A stretch of DNA of 35,920 nt from Omnitrophica bacterium RIFCSPHIGHO2_02_FULL_51_18. GTDB lineage: Bacteria; Omnitrophota; Gorgyraeia; 2-02-FULL-51-18. Each line of letters opens with the position of its first letter. Position 1 is the first letter of the stretch. The DNA is taken from assembly GCA_001804125.1 (NCBI GenBank), contig MHFI01000010.1:1-35920 (forward strand), read 5' to 3'. Of this stretch, positions 23,207-30,923 are shown piece by piece. Both the position numbers and the translations under genes were made by a program. The notes beneath the pieces were generated by a model. That model had not been told where the DNA came from. It saw only the letters and a program-made list of their open reading frames with translations, and made no database searches.

Positions 23207-23248
23207 TATTTACAAAGTAAATATACCATACCTTAACGCTCCTATCAA
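23207..23248 (-). promoter_or_regulatory. BrnTA promoter and operator
   Basis: On the minus strand TTGATA (23243-23248) and TATATT (23220-23225) are 17 bases apart. A perfect inverted repeat TATTTAC-AAA-GTAAATA (23207-23223) overlaps the -10 box and the start of transcription, which is the expected place for BrnA or BrnTA repression. Confidence 0.7.
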
Positions 23249-23314
23249 GAAATATTTGACCCTTGCTATCTCCCAAAACGTATGGCCCTATACGACCAAG
23301 AAAGAGAGGTTGGC

Positions 23315-23770
23315 ATGGGCAGCGAATTGGCCCAAAAAATGGAGGCCTTAAAGGGAGCGCCTTTGAAGGGTTTAAAGGCGGCTTATGCGGAGTATTTCCA
23401 AATCAAAAAGGCCTCCAATAACCGTACCTATATGTGGCGCAGATTGGCCTATAGAATGCAGGAGCTGGAATACGGGGAATTGCCAGCCAAAGCAAAAGCC
23501 AAGCTGAACGCGCTCATGGATACCTACGATCCCGTGAACAATGTGGCCCTTAAGCCCCAAGTGGCTGTATCTGGCTACCTTCCCAAAAGAGACCGGCGGC
23601 TTCCACTTCCCGGCACGATCATCACAAAAGACTATAAGGGCACAAAAATTCAGGTGAAGGCATTGGACAAGGGCTTTGAATATAGCGGCAAGATTTATAA
23701 GTCGCTCACGGCAATCGCTAAAGAGATAACAGGGGCCCACTGGAATGGGTTTTTGTTTTTTAACTTATGA
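23315..23770 (+). CDS. DUF2924 protein linked to the serine recombinase
   Basis: A 151-residue protein. DUF2924 genes commonly sit directly upstream of large serine recombinases in phage-like elements; their function is unknown. Seen: RTYMWRRLAYRMQELEYGEL, LPLPGTIITKDYKGTKIQV, and the strongly conserved end GFEYSGKIYKSLTAIAKEIT, GAHWNGFLFFNL. I start at the ATG at 23315 because AGAGGT lies six bases before it; the track start at 23282 has no ribosome site. The stop overlaps the recombinase start as ATGA, so the two are translated together. Confidence 0.88.
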   Translation: MGSELAQKMEALKGAPLKGLKAAYAEYFQIKKASNNRTYMWRRLAYRMQELEYGELPAKAKAKLNALMDTYDPVNNVALKPQVAVSGYLPKRDRRLPLPGTIITKDYKGTKIQVKALDKGFEYSGKIYKSLTAIAKEITGAHWNGFLFFNL

Positions 23771-25371
23771 AAACTGACGCTGAAGAAAAGAAAATAATCC
23801 GATGCGCGATCTACACGCGCAAGTCCACAAGCGAAGGATTAGACCAGGATTTTACTACCCTCGACAACCAAAGAGAATCCGCTGAAAGCTACATCCAAAG
23901 CCAAAAAAGCCAGGGATGGACTGCTATATCGGAACAGTACAATGATGGCGGTTTCACTGGTGCTAACATTGACCGTCCTGCACTTCAAAAACTCATGGAC
24001 GACATTAAAACCCAAAAGGTTGATTGCGTGGTGGTCTATAAGGTGGATCGACTTTCAAGATCGCTTATTGATTTCGTAAAGCTCCTGCAGTTCTTCGAAG
24101 AGAACAAGGTCACCTTTGTGTCCGTGACCCAGCACTTCAACACCCAGACTTCAATGGGTCGTCTGACGCTGAATATTCTACTGTCCTTTGCCCAATTCGA
24201 GCGCGAGATCATAAGCGAAAGAACGAAGGATAAGATGGGAGCGGCCCGAAAGAAAGGCAAATGGGTCGGAGGACTCTCACCTCTTGGGTATGACCTGGAT
24301 AGGGTAAACAAAAAGCTTGTGATAAACCCCAAGGGGGCTGAAACGATCCGTATGATCTATGATCTCTATATCCAGGAGAAGTCGCTTCTTGCCGTGGCGC
24401 GGAGATTAAACGAAAGAGGTCTCGCAACCAAATCCTACATCCGAAAAACTGGAACATTTGGAGGAGTAAAATTCAGCACTACAAATATTCAGATGATCAT
24501 CAGAAACTACGCATACATAGGAAAGGTCTTTTATGGAGGAGAAATCTATCAGGGGCTTCATGAAGCGATCATCCCGGAAGAGGTGTTCCAAAAAGCCCAT
24601 GAAATACTGGCGTTAAACCGCAAAGAACGGGGAGTTTCAAAAAACACAAAGAGCTTGGGTATTTTGAGCGGTCTCATTCGTTGCAAAGACTGCAATGTGG
24701 CCATGTACCACACGTATTCCAAGAAAGAAAAGTTCAAGTACTTATACTACGTCTGCGTCAACAGCGTCAAAAGAGGCCGGAAGGACTGCCCCACGAAATC
24801 CATCAGTGCCGATAAAACCGAGGAAACTATCTTGGGGATTCTTCGAGAATTAAGCCAAGAGCCGAAGCTGAAAGAAAAAGCATGGAAGAGGCTTGTGCTG
24901 GAAGAAAAGGTCGCAGTGGTCAAAACCTTGCTTAAGGAAGCCGACTACAGCGCCAAGGACGCGATCTTGGGGTTGGCTCTTCAAGGCGAAGGAGAAAGAC
25001 GCGAGTTCAGGGTAGAAGTGAGAGATTTGAAGCATGTTCCTGCGTCAAAAAAAGAGGCGATCAAAAATGAGCCCAAGGTCCGGCAGAACTTGGCTCTTGC
25101 CCATCAGATCGAAGAACTGCTCGACACAGGCAAGATAAACGACGTGAAGCAACTCACAGGCCACTTAAACATGAGCCATGCCAGAATCCACCAACTCATG
25201 GCCATGACGCTCCTCGCGCCTTCTATCCAAGAGGACATCCTGCTTGGCGAGAATGAACGCCTTTCCGAGATCCCCGAATACAAGCTCAGAGAGGTCACCA
25301 GTGAAACCGACTGGCAGACCCAAAGAAACCTTTGGGATAAGCTCCTCCTTCCAATCCCCGCCGCAAACTAA
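23767..25371 (+). CDS. Large serine recombinase
   Basis: A 534-residue site-specific recombinase. The N-terminal resolvase domain (about 10-160) carries the catalytic Ser20 in IYTRKSTSEG, plus YKVDRLSRSL and SFAQFEREIISERTKDKM. The Recombinase domain (about 175-280, GGLSPLGYDLDR, IYDLYIQEKS, IIRNYAYIGKVFYGGE) follows, then a zinc ribbon: RCKDCNVAMYHTY with VCVNSVKRGRKDC. The C-terminus contains an HTH-like stretch (GKINDVKQLTGHLNMSHARIH) found in many of these enzymes. All key residues are intact, so it could be active. It ends 350 bases from tRNA-Leu(CAA); inverted repeats directly downstream may be its DNA site. Confidence 0.93.
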   Translation: MKTDAEEKKIIRCAIYTRKSTSEGLDQDFTTLDNQRESAESYIQSQKSQGWTAISEQYNDGGFTGANIDRPALQKLMDDIKTQKVDCVVVYKVDRLSRSLIDFVKLLQFFEENKVTFVSVTQHFNTQTSMGRLTLNILLSFAQFEREIISERTKDKMGAARKKGKWVGGLSPLGYDLDRVNKKLVINPKGAETIRMIYDLYIQEKSLLAVARRLNERGLATKSYIRKTGTFGGVKFSTTNIQMIIRNYAYIGKVFYGGEIYQGLHEAIIPEEVFQKAHEILALNRKERGVSKNTKSLGILSGLIRCKDCNVAMYHTYSKKEKFKYLYYVCVNSVKRGRKDCPTKSISADKTEETILGILRELSQEPKLKEKAWKRLVLEEKVAVVKTLLKEADYSAKDAILGLALQGEGERREFRVEVRDLKHVPASKKEAIKNEPKVRQNLALAHQIEELLDTGKINDVKQLTGHLNMSHARIHQLMAMTLLAPSIQEDILLGENERLSEIPEYKLREVTSETDWQTQRNLWDKLLLPIPAAN

Positions 25372-25375
25372 GCGG

Positions 25376-25508
25376 CATTTACTAGAGATACAATAAGGCA
25401 CACAAAAGCTGGATGCGCTAGTAAATGGCTTCCAACCAATTTCTCGCCATCTCCAGCTCTCGCGATATTCTGGCGAGATAGCCTTTACTAGGAAGCATTT
25501 ACTACGAG
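25376..25508. repeat. Inverted-repeat cluster after the recombinase, possible attachment or binding site
   Basis: Five bases beyond the recombinase stop, CATTTACTAG (25376-25385) faces CTAGTAAATG (25418-25427), a perfect 10-base inverted repeat. The second copy extends into GGCTTCC and is mirrored by GGAAGCATTTACTA (25491-25504). Between them TCTCGCCA / TGGCGAGA forms an 8-base hairpin. CCTTTACTAG also occurs at 25482-25491. The rest of the gap to the terminator (25509-25647) shows no gene. Confidence 0.55.
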
Positions 25509-25647
25509 CCACTTTCGAGATGATTGGCTGTATTTCGGAGAAAATGAGCGCAACCTTCGGCTGGCTTTGTCAGACAAACAGGGAAATGGAAATATTGGCC
25601 AATCGCTCGATTTAAATATCGCGCATCTTGCGACGTTTCAAAGACAT

Positions 25648-25685
25648 AAAAAAGCCCCGATTCAGATCATGGATCAGGGCTTTTA
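25648..25685. terminator. Bidirectional intrinsic terminator
   Basis: AAAAGCCC and GGGCTTTT form an 8-base stem, extended inside by GATTC / GGATC. Each strand ends in a T-rich run (TTTTA on plus, TTTTTTATG on minus). It separates the recombinase (plus) from tRNA-Leu (minus) and should stop both. Confidence 0.8.
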
Positions 25686-25718
25686 TCCTCTCTGATGTGC
25701 CCTTAGGAGAGGAATAAG

Positions 25719-25805
25719 TGGTGCCGGAGATGAGAGTCGAACTCACAACCCCTTACGAGGATCGGTTTTTGAGACCGACGCGTATGCCAATTCCGCCACT
25801 CCGGC
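25719..25805 (-). tRNA. tRNA-Leu, anticodon CAA
   Basis: The acceptor is GCCGGAG / CTCCGGC, with discriminator A and an encoded CCA. The D-arm is GGCGGAATTGGCATACGCG. The anticodon loop CTCAAAA reads CAA and decodes UUG. A long variable arm (TCCTCGTAAGGGGTT) and the T-arm GTGAGTTCGACTCTCAT complete a class II tRNA. Of the three complete tRNAs here it is the only one with CCA in the DNA. Confidence 0.95.
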
Positions 25806-25826
25806 AATATTGTAACTATCAAGGAT

Positions 25827-25940
25827 CTCCGCCACAAGGCGTTGGCGGACTCGTCCACTTCGCCATAGGACGAATCCGTCCTTCGGCGGAAAAGCTTCGA
25901 CGACGCCTTGTGGACGGACTCGCCGAAGCTTTGTGGCGAG
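25827..25940. repeat. Palindromic element between tRNA-Leu(CAA) and a half tRNA
   Basis: CCACAAGGCG and CGCCTTGTGG pair perfectly around a central hairpin AGGACG-AATC-CGTCCT. A further hairpin CTCGCC...GGCGAG follows on the right, and CTCCGCCACAA on the left mirrors TTTGTGGCGAG at the far end. The GTGGCGAG wording is shared with the 148-base element near 11850. The right end runs directly into the anticodon stem of the partial tRNA. Confidence 0.7.
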
Positions 25941-25982
25941 GGTTTTTGAGACCGACGCGTATGCCAGTTCCGCCACTTGGGC
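25941..25982 (-). pseudogene. 5' half of a second tRNA-Leu (pseudo-tRNA)
   Basis: From 25982 downwards the minus strand reads GCCCAAG, then GTGGCGGAACTGGCATACGC and GTCGGTCTCAAAAACC. The D-arm, anticodon arm and loop match tRNA-Leu(CAA) with a single mismatch over about 37 bases. After the anticodon stem the tRNA breaks off into the palindromic element; variable arm, T-arm and 3' acceptor are absent. It cannot make a normal tRNA. Confidence 0.85.
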
Positions 25983-25993
25983 TAATTTATTTG

Positions 25994-26164
25994 TCAGACT
26001 CTAACCGCGGAAGCTGATGTCTCCGCAAGGTCAAAGGGGATCTTCCCTTTGGTATACTTCATCGTACCCGAGTTATGTTCTTTGACTCTTTTTTGTAAAT
26101 CTGTCGTAAAACCTGTGTAGAAACTTCCGTCTGTTTTGCTTTGAAGAACATAAACGTAATACAT
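25994..26164 (-). pseudogene. Truncated GIY-YIG nuclease-domain gene
   Basis: A 56-codon frame not in the track. It starts MYYVYVLQSKTDGSFYTGFT and continues TDLQKRVKEHNSGTMKYTKG, then KIPFDLAETSASAVRV and TGA. The first 45 residues match the UPF0213/GIY-YIG family, with the YVYVL...FYTG core and the R and HNSG positions. The usual remaining 35-40 residues (EAF..., REK...LK) are missing and the last ten residues are unrelated. It lies between two tRNA-derived pieces, so the 3' part was probably lost in the rearrangement that also halved the tRNA. Confidence 0.72.
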
Positions 26165-26187
26165 AGCACTCTAAATACCCTATTGTA

Positions 26188-26343
26188 GTCCCCCTACGCT
26201 AAAGCTTCGGGGGACACACCTTCGCTGGTGTTTGCACTCCGTCGCTTGCGTTGCAAGCTATGGTGTACTCGCACTCCGTCGCTTGCGTTGCAAGCTATGG
26301 TGTACTCGCACACCGAAGCTCCGCGAAGCGGAGCGAAGGTGTG
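26188..26343. repeat. Composite palindrome with a 37-base tandem repeat, after tRNA-Ala
   Basis: Outer arms CACACCTTCGCT (26215-26226) and AGCGAAGGTGTG (26332-26343) pair perfectly. Inside are two exact copies of a 37-base unit (26234-26270 and 26271-26307), each beginning GCACTCCGTCGCTTGC and holding the hairpin GCTTGC-GTT-GCAAGC. A hairpin GCTCCGC-GAA-GCGGAGC (26318-26334) and another, GTCCCCC / GGGGGAC (26188-26215), flank them. The outer arm touches the 3' end of tRNA-Ala. Confidence 0.8.
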
Positions 26344-26412
26344 GACCCACCGGGAATCGAACCCGGACCTTCTCAATGCCATTGAGATGTCTTACCTTTG
26401 GACTATGGGCCC
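26342..26412 (-). tRNA. tRNA-Ala, anticodon GGC
   Basis: The acceptor is GGGCCCA / TGGGTCC with discriminator A. It contains the G3-U70 wobble pair that defines alanine tRNAs. The anticodon stem TCTCA / TGAGA encloses ATGGCAT, anticodon GGC (reads GCC). The T-arm is CCGGGTTCGATTCCCGG. CCA is not encoded; the palindromic element begins at once. Confidence 0.92.
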
Positions 26413-26460
26413 TGAAGGGTGGAAAATTGTACCTCCCCGATGTGCAATTCGTTTATAGGG

Positions 26461-27228
26461 CTAAAACGCCCCAACCATAAACCCCGCAACTGCCATCGAC
26501 AAAGCGCCGGCCAGCGCGGCCATCACGGTTGAGCGCGGATGATGCTTAAAAACCTCGCTTAGAAGCGCGTGCAGCACAATAAATATGAAACTTCCGGCAA
26601 TGTGGCCCAGCACATAGCCAATCCAGCGGCTGGCTTCATGGACCAATACAAAAAAGCCGGACAAACCGCCGGCCAGCGTCGTCACCCCCTCGAGGCCCAG
26701 GCAAAACAAAAACGCCCGCCGTCGCCCGAGCCCCGATCCGCGCGCGACCAGAGTCAGCGCAAGACCTTCCGGCAATTTATGAAACGCCACGGCCAGCAGT
26801 ATCAGAATCCCCATATCCGCCGTCGCCAGATACCCGCTGCAGATCGCAAGCCCGTCCATGAAGCTATGGATTGAAAGCGCCGCCACCATCGTGGCCGTGA
26901 CCGCCTTGAAATTCAGTTCCGTATGGGTGGCCGAGCAGGCTGGGCACACGTGAAAAATAAAACGCGAGATAAGCGCAAACAAAATATAGCCTGAGGCTAT
27001 GCTTAACATCCCGCCGATCCAGCCGGCGCTTCTGATTGTTTCGGGAATCAGATCCAGCAAGGCCACCGCCAAAAGCGCCCCGGCCGCAAGGGAAATCAGA
27101 AGGCACAGCCCGAAATGGCTGATCTTTTTAAAACTAATCGCCGCAAAACCGCCAACGGCCGCCATCAAGACAGCGGCCCCCAGCCTCAGAAAAATAGTTT
27201 GCCAGATGTCGGGAAAGTGTGCGTTCAT
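26461..27228 (-). CDS. ZIP-family metal transporter
   Basis: A 255-residue inner-membrane protein with about eight helices, expected to import divalent metal such as zinc. The metal-path motifs are in place: ALSIHSFMDGLAI (His121, Asp125) in helix 4 and AVAFHKLPEGLAL (His150, Glu154) in helix 5. A short loop with CPAC (95-98) may be an extra metal ligand. The ATG at 27228 directly follows the T-run of the terminator of the upstream DUF2934 gene and has no visible ribosome site, so its expression signals are unclear. A later start would remove helix 1. Confidence 0.9.
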   Translation of the reverse strand: MNAHFPDIWQTIFLRLGAAVLMAAVGGFAAISFKKISHFGLCLLISLAAGALLAVALLDLIPETIRSAGWIGGMLSIASGYILFALISRFIFHVCPACSATHTELNFKAVTATMVAALSIHSFMDGLAICSGYLATADMGILILLAVAFHKLPEGLALTLVARGSGLGRRRAFLFCLGLEGVTTLAGGLSGFFVLVHEASRWIGYVLGHIAGSFIFIVLHALLSEVFKHHPRSTVMAALAGALSMAVAGFMVGAF

Positions 27229-27255
27229 AAAAACAAAAAAGGCGGCCTTGCCGCC
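27229..27255 (-). terminator. Intrinsic terminator abutting the ZIP start codon
   Basis: On the minus strand GGCGGC-AAG-GCCGCC is followed by TTTTTTGTTTTT and then immediately by the ZIP ATG. It is a textbook terminator for the upstream DUF2934 gene. It could also act as an attenuator of the ZIP gene. Confidence 0.8.
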
Positions 27256-27312
27256 TGTGTCAACGGTCGCTTGATTTTTATTGAGTCTAAAAACGGAATC
27301 TGAAAGAGTACT

Positions 27313-27492
27313 TTAAGATCTGCGGCTTTTCACAATCGACTCGGCCCTGTACCAATCTTCCTGGTCGTTGCCGTTCTGATAGCCCCGCTCCACAAAATAC
27401 TGATAGGCGAGCTTCTCTATCTCTCTTGACTCGTCATACTGTGACGCGTTCCGATTGTTGCCGTTTTTCCGTGTCAACACTGATTTTGCCAT
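27313..27492 (-). CDS. DUF2934 protein (59 residues)
   Basis: Not in the ORF track. The minus strand reads MAKSVLTRKNGNNRNASQYD, then ESREIEKLAYQYFVERGYQN and GNDQEDWYRAESIVKSRRS. The AYxYFxxRGxxxGxDxxDWxxAE pattern is the DUF2934 family, small proteins of unknown function. The ATG is preceded by GGCGGTG. A strong terminator lies 58 bases after the stop. It stands alone between AddA and the ZIP gene. Confidence 0.85.
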   Translation of the reverse strand: MAKSVLTRKNGNNRNASQYDESREIEKLAYQYFVERGYQNGNDQEDWYRAESIVKSRRS

Positions 27493-27572
27493 GGTTCACC
27501 GCCTTATGGCCTCTATACTTGCAGATTCTCGCAAAAAAATCAAGCGCTAGCGGATTTCCTGAAAGGCAAGCT

Positions 27573-30500
27573 TTACTGAGTTACGTGCAAGTAACTCAGT
27601 AGGTCTTTTTCAAGCTTTAAAAAATCCCTAAGTCCATAAGAGAATTCCGCCGCTTCGCGGATCGACGAAAAATAAAGCACGCCTTTGGAAGGCGCTTCGC
27701 CGTAAAGCTTCTTAAACACCCACGCATAGAGCGAGATTTGAATTTCGTATTTTTTCGCCAGCGGACCTTTTTGAGCCCGCGTCATGCGATTCGTCTTATA
27801 ATCCAACAGCAGCCACTCACCCCCGCGGGTCTGCAGCACAAGATCCATCTGGCCTTTTAGGACGCCGCGGCCGGTTTTGTAAATAAACGGAAGCTCCGGG
27901 TAACACTTTTTAGCTTCACGCACGACCCGCCCCCAGGGCCCTTTCCAAAACGCAAGCACATCCTTTTTAATCTCCGCCCGATCCTCGTCCCCGAGTGCTT
28001 GCAGAAACGGGGAATTAAAAAACTTGGGGCGTATACTTTTCGGGCGCTCGGATGCCAGGATCTCCATAAGCTTGTGAAATAAGGTTCCAAACTCATTCCT
28101 GGGCGTTGTTGGCTCCTCTTCGTCCGGATCCGGAACCAGATCTTCCTCAGGGCTGATCGGCCCGCGTTCAGCGGCTCTGAGCGAAGCGGTCAAAATATCC
28201 GTCACCGTCATATCCTGCGTCTGGAAATAATCTCTGTGGATCGCTTTAAACCTTTCCTCATAATCGACAAAATCTTTGACCGCTTCCACACGCACCGATT
28301 CGGGAGTAAACAATCCCTGATGAAGCCCGAGCTCACCAGCCACCGTGCACTTAGGCGCCGGATCCTTCCATGGCTCGGGCATGTCCGTGATCACCCGTTT
28401 GAGGATCTGGCACTGGGAGCTGTCCAAAACCGACACCACCTTATCCATCCAGGATCCGCCGGCGGATTTGGGTTCGGCCGGAGCGGATCCCGATAAAATC
28501 AAATGCTCTTTGGCACGGGTCATCGCCACGTACAGCACCCGCTCACCTTCCTCTTTTTCCTTCTCATTCATGACGGCTTCGATCTGCGTGTAAGCAAGAT
28601 CAGGGGACATCTGGCGAGTCAGCGGGTTCAACCACTTCATTCCCAGGCCCGTTTCTTTTAAAGATAAAATCGGCCCGCGGGAATTCTTCTTCGGTTGCGC
28701 GCCCATATCCGCGACCACCACACAGGGAAACTCAAGGCCCTTCGCCGCATGCACGGTAGAAAACGTGACAACATTGCCGGAGCCGCCTTCGATGGGCGCC
28801 TGCGTTTCAGACACTTCCTGCTCCGAAAGGCGCTTCAACGCGCGGATAAAGTCTCCGATGCCGACCCTCTCCCTCTCCTCGGCCACGCGGGCGACTTCAA
28901 CCAGTTTCAGCACATTCGCAAGTTTTTGTTTCCCGGCCTCTTGAGCCAAAAGCTTCGCCTCCAGGCCCGTTTCCATGAAGATCCGCCTGATAAGATCGGA
29001 AACTTTTACCCGGTCCTTCATGGCTCTGAGCTTTTCGATCCATACACAAAAGCGTTCCAAAACGCGCCTATCCGGCGCCTCTATTTCTTTCACCTGATCC
29101 AACCCCGAAAGCGCCGCGCCGAGCGGCGTTTCTTTCTGATTGGCCTGCGCGGCCCGGGCCAGCCAAAAAAGCGCGTCGTCGCTGACTGCCACGAGCGGCG
29201 AGCGAAGCACGCACGCAAGCGCAATGTCTTCCTCGGGACTTTCGATAAACGTCAAACAGCTTAAAATATCCGCGATCTCCGGCTTTTCATAAAATCCTTT
29301 CCCTTTCAGCACCTGGAAAGGGATGCCGGCATCCAAAAACTCTTTTTCATAAAGATACGCGGAGGTAGTGCTCCTAAAAAGAACCGCAAAATCACGGTAG
29401 CTGATCGGTCGGGTGCGGCCGTCCGGCTCCTCCACAGGCTGGCCGGATCCCACCAGTTCACGAAGGTGGCGTGACAGCATCCTGGCTTCGGCAATACGCG
29501 CCTGTTCAAGCGTCGCGATTTTTTCTTTGCCCCGCTCTACGCACAACACTTCCAGTGCATGGGGTTTGACGCTCGCGTAATCTTTGCCGGCCTCCAGCGC
29601 CGCGAAGGGAAATTTTTGGGAGGAATATCTGAAAAGATGGTTGATCCAATCAAGGATCTCCTTTCGCGAACGGTGGTTGCGGCTCAGCGAAACCCTCTCA
29701 TAGGCTTGACGGCCTGCGGGACCCTGGACAAGCCTTTGCAGCACCCAGGGGTCCGCATGACGAAAGCCATAAATGGATTGCTGGACATCCCCCACGATAA
29801 ACAACCGGCTGCCTTTTCGGAGCAAGTCGATGATCCCTGCCTGAAGCGGGCTTGTGTCTTGATACTCGTCCACCAGGATGCAGGAAAAAAGCTTACGAAC
29901 CCGCGACAACACAGCTTGATTTTCCGGCGGGCTTCCCGAAAAAAGTTTGTAGGTAAGATACACCAGGTCCTCGAAATCATAGGCCGCTTTTTTCATTTTC
30001 TCGGATTCATAGGCTCTCTTGAAGCGCGCAAAAACCCTTAAAAATTCGCGTTTGACCGGAGCCAGCACGTCTTCAAGCGCGAAAAGCACCCAGGCATCAA
30101 GCAGTGTCTCAAGTCTCTCGACATCCCCTTTTATTTTCTCACTGCGCTTTTCTAGTTTTTTTCGGACCGCCAAAAGCCGTGCAACCTGCAGTCCCTCCTC
30201 CGGCATGCGCCCAGCGGCCCATGCCTGCATTTCCCGAAGCGTGGTTTTGAATTTCTCTTCAGGCGCCGACAGGCCGCCCCGGGAATCCAGGCGCCGAAGA
30301 CGCTCTTTCAAAAAGGCGCCAAGCGCCTGAAACGCATGTTTCTTTTGGGCGGGGTGGCTCGCGCACTGAAACATCTTTGGGTCATCGGCAAAAGCGCGGC
30401 TAAGATCATAAAAATTTTTGAGCGCTTGGCGGATATTTTCCTCGCCATAGTCCGTCAAGATCTCAAGCCAGGCGGGATTTTCGGCTTCTTCATCGAACAG

Positions 30501-30923
30501 CCGGTCGATCATCTTTTCCATCAGGATTTCGGCTTCTCCTTCGGACAACACCCGGAAAAAGGGGTCAATGCCGCTTTCAATCGGATTTTCCCTTAGGACT
30601 CTTGCGCAAAAACTGTGGATCGTGCTGATCGGGGCATTTTCGAGTTCCTGCCTCAGATTCGACAGCCCTTGCTCCTGGCACCGGGCAACGAGACGCCTTC
30701 TCATCTCATGCGCCGCCTTTTCGGTGAATGTGATGGCGAGAATTTTCTCGGGGGCTATGCGCTCCTTTGTGACCGCATGAAAGAACCTCTCCACCAAAAG
30801 CATGGTCTTTCCGGAGCCGGCGCCCGCGAACACCACGAGGTCTTTGTGAAACAACCGGATGGCGTTTTTCTGTTCTTCAGAATAACAGGCTTCCACGGAA
30901 CGGCTATTCTCCGTCATTTTCAT
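27573..30923 (-). CDS. addA: AddA-type helicase-nuclease subunit
   Basis: UvrD-family subunit that, with AddB, processes double-strand DNA ends for recombination. Helicase motifs: FAGAGSGKTMLLVERF (Walker A, about residue 33), ITFTEKAAHEM, ILVDEYQDTSPLQ, LFIVGDVQQSIYGFRHAD, SLSRNHRS, FSTVHAAKGLEFPCVVVAD and VLYVAMTRAKEHLIL. The C-terminal RecB-like nuclease has KGQMDLVLQTRG, EWLLLDYKTNR and YEIQISLYAW, with the key Asp and DYK intact. The track starts at a TTG (30944); I prefer the ATG at 30923 (1116 residues), and 30917 is also possible. It overlaps the end of addB by about 20 bases. A 10-base hairpin (ACTGAGTTAC / GTAACTCAGT) spans its last codons. Confidence 0.93.
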   Translation of the reverse strand: MKMTENSRSVEACYSEEQKNAIRLFHKDLVVFAGAGSGKTMLLVERFFHAVTKERIAPEKILAITFTEKAAHEMRRRLVARCQEQGLSNLRQELENAPISTIHSFCARVLRENPIESGIDPFFRVLSEGEAEILMEKMIDRLFDEEAENPAWLEILTDYGEENIRQALKNFYDLSRAFADDPKMFQCASHPAQKKHAFQALGAFLKERLRRLDSRGGLSAPEEKFKTTLREMQAWAAGRMPEEGLQVARLLAVRKKLEKRSEKIKGDVERLETLLDAWVLFALEDVLAPVKREFLRVFARFKRAYESEKMKKAAYDFEDLVYLTYKLFSGSPPENQAVLSRVRKLFSCILVDEYQDTSPLQAGIIDLLRKGSRLFIVGDVQQSIYGFRHADPWVLQRLVQGPAGRQAYERVSLSRNHRSRKEILDWINHLFRYSSQKFPFAALEAGKDYASVKPHALEVLCVERGKEKIATLEQARIAEARMLSRHLRELVGSGQPVEEPDGRTRPISYRDFAVLFRSTTSAYLYEKEFLDAGIPFQVLKGKGFYEKPEIADILSCLTFIESPEEDIALACVLRSPLVAVSDDALFWLARAAQANQKETPLGAALSGLDQVKEIEAPDRRVLERFCVWIEKLRAMKDRVKVSDLIRRIFMETGLEAKLLAQEAGKQKLANVLKLVEVARVAEERERVGIGDFIRALKRLSEQEVSETQAPIEGGSGNVVTFSTVHAAKGLEFPCVVVADMGAQPKKNSRGPILSLKETGLGMKWLNPLTRQMSPDLAYTQIEAVMNEKEKEEGERVLYVAMTRAKEHLILSGSAPAEPKSAGGSWMDKVVSVLDSSQCQILKRVITDMPEPWKDPAPKCTVAGELGLHQGLFTPESVRVEAVKDFVDYEERFKAIHRDYFQTQDMTVTDILTASLRAAERGPISPEEDLVPDPDEEEPTTPRNEFGTLFHKLMEILASERPKSIRPKFFNSPFLQALGDEDRAEIKKDVLAFWKGPWGRVVREAKKCYPELPFIYKTGRGVLKGQMDLVLQTRGGEWLLLDYKTNRMTRAQKGPLAKKYEIQISLYAWVFKKLYGEAPSKGVLYFSSIREAAEFSYGLRDFLKLEKDLLSYLHVTQ

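Larger units (their letters stand above)
17492..25718. mobile_element. Putative accessory island from the leuS upstream gap to tRNA-Leu(CAA)
   Basis: Between leuS and tRNA-Leu(CAA) nearly every gene is of accessory type: two toxin-antitoxin pairs, a nuclease/PIN/lipoprotein set, orphan genes, and a DUF2924-serine recombinase pair at the right end. The middle part is visibly more A/T-rich than its flanks. This is inference from content; I could not find a matching pair of attachment sites, and the region may have grown by several separate insertions. Confidence 0.4.

Noticed and set aside
17769-25478. Shared TGGCGAGA at 17769 and 25471 as island attachment sites
   Set aside because: Only eight bases match and the flanks differ; such a short match is expected by chance.
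26234-26307. 37-base tandem repeat as a CRISPR
   Set aside because: The two copies are directly adjacent without spacers and lie inside a larger palindrome; no cas genes are present.
26228-26480. ORFs across the tandem repeat and tRNA-Ala
   Set aside because: They are translations of repeat and tRNA sequence.
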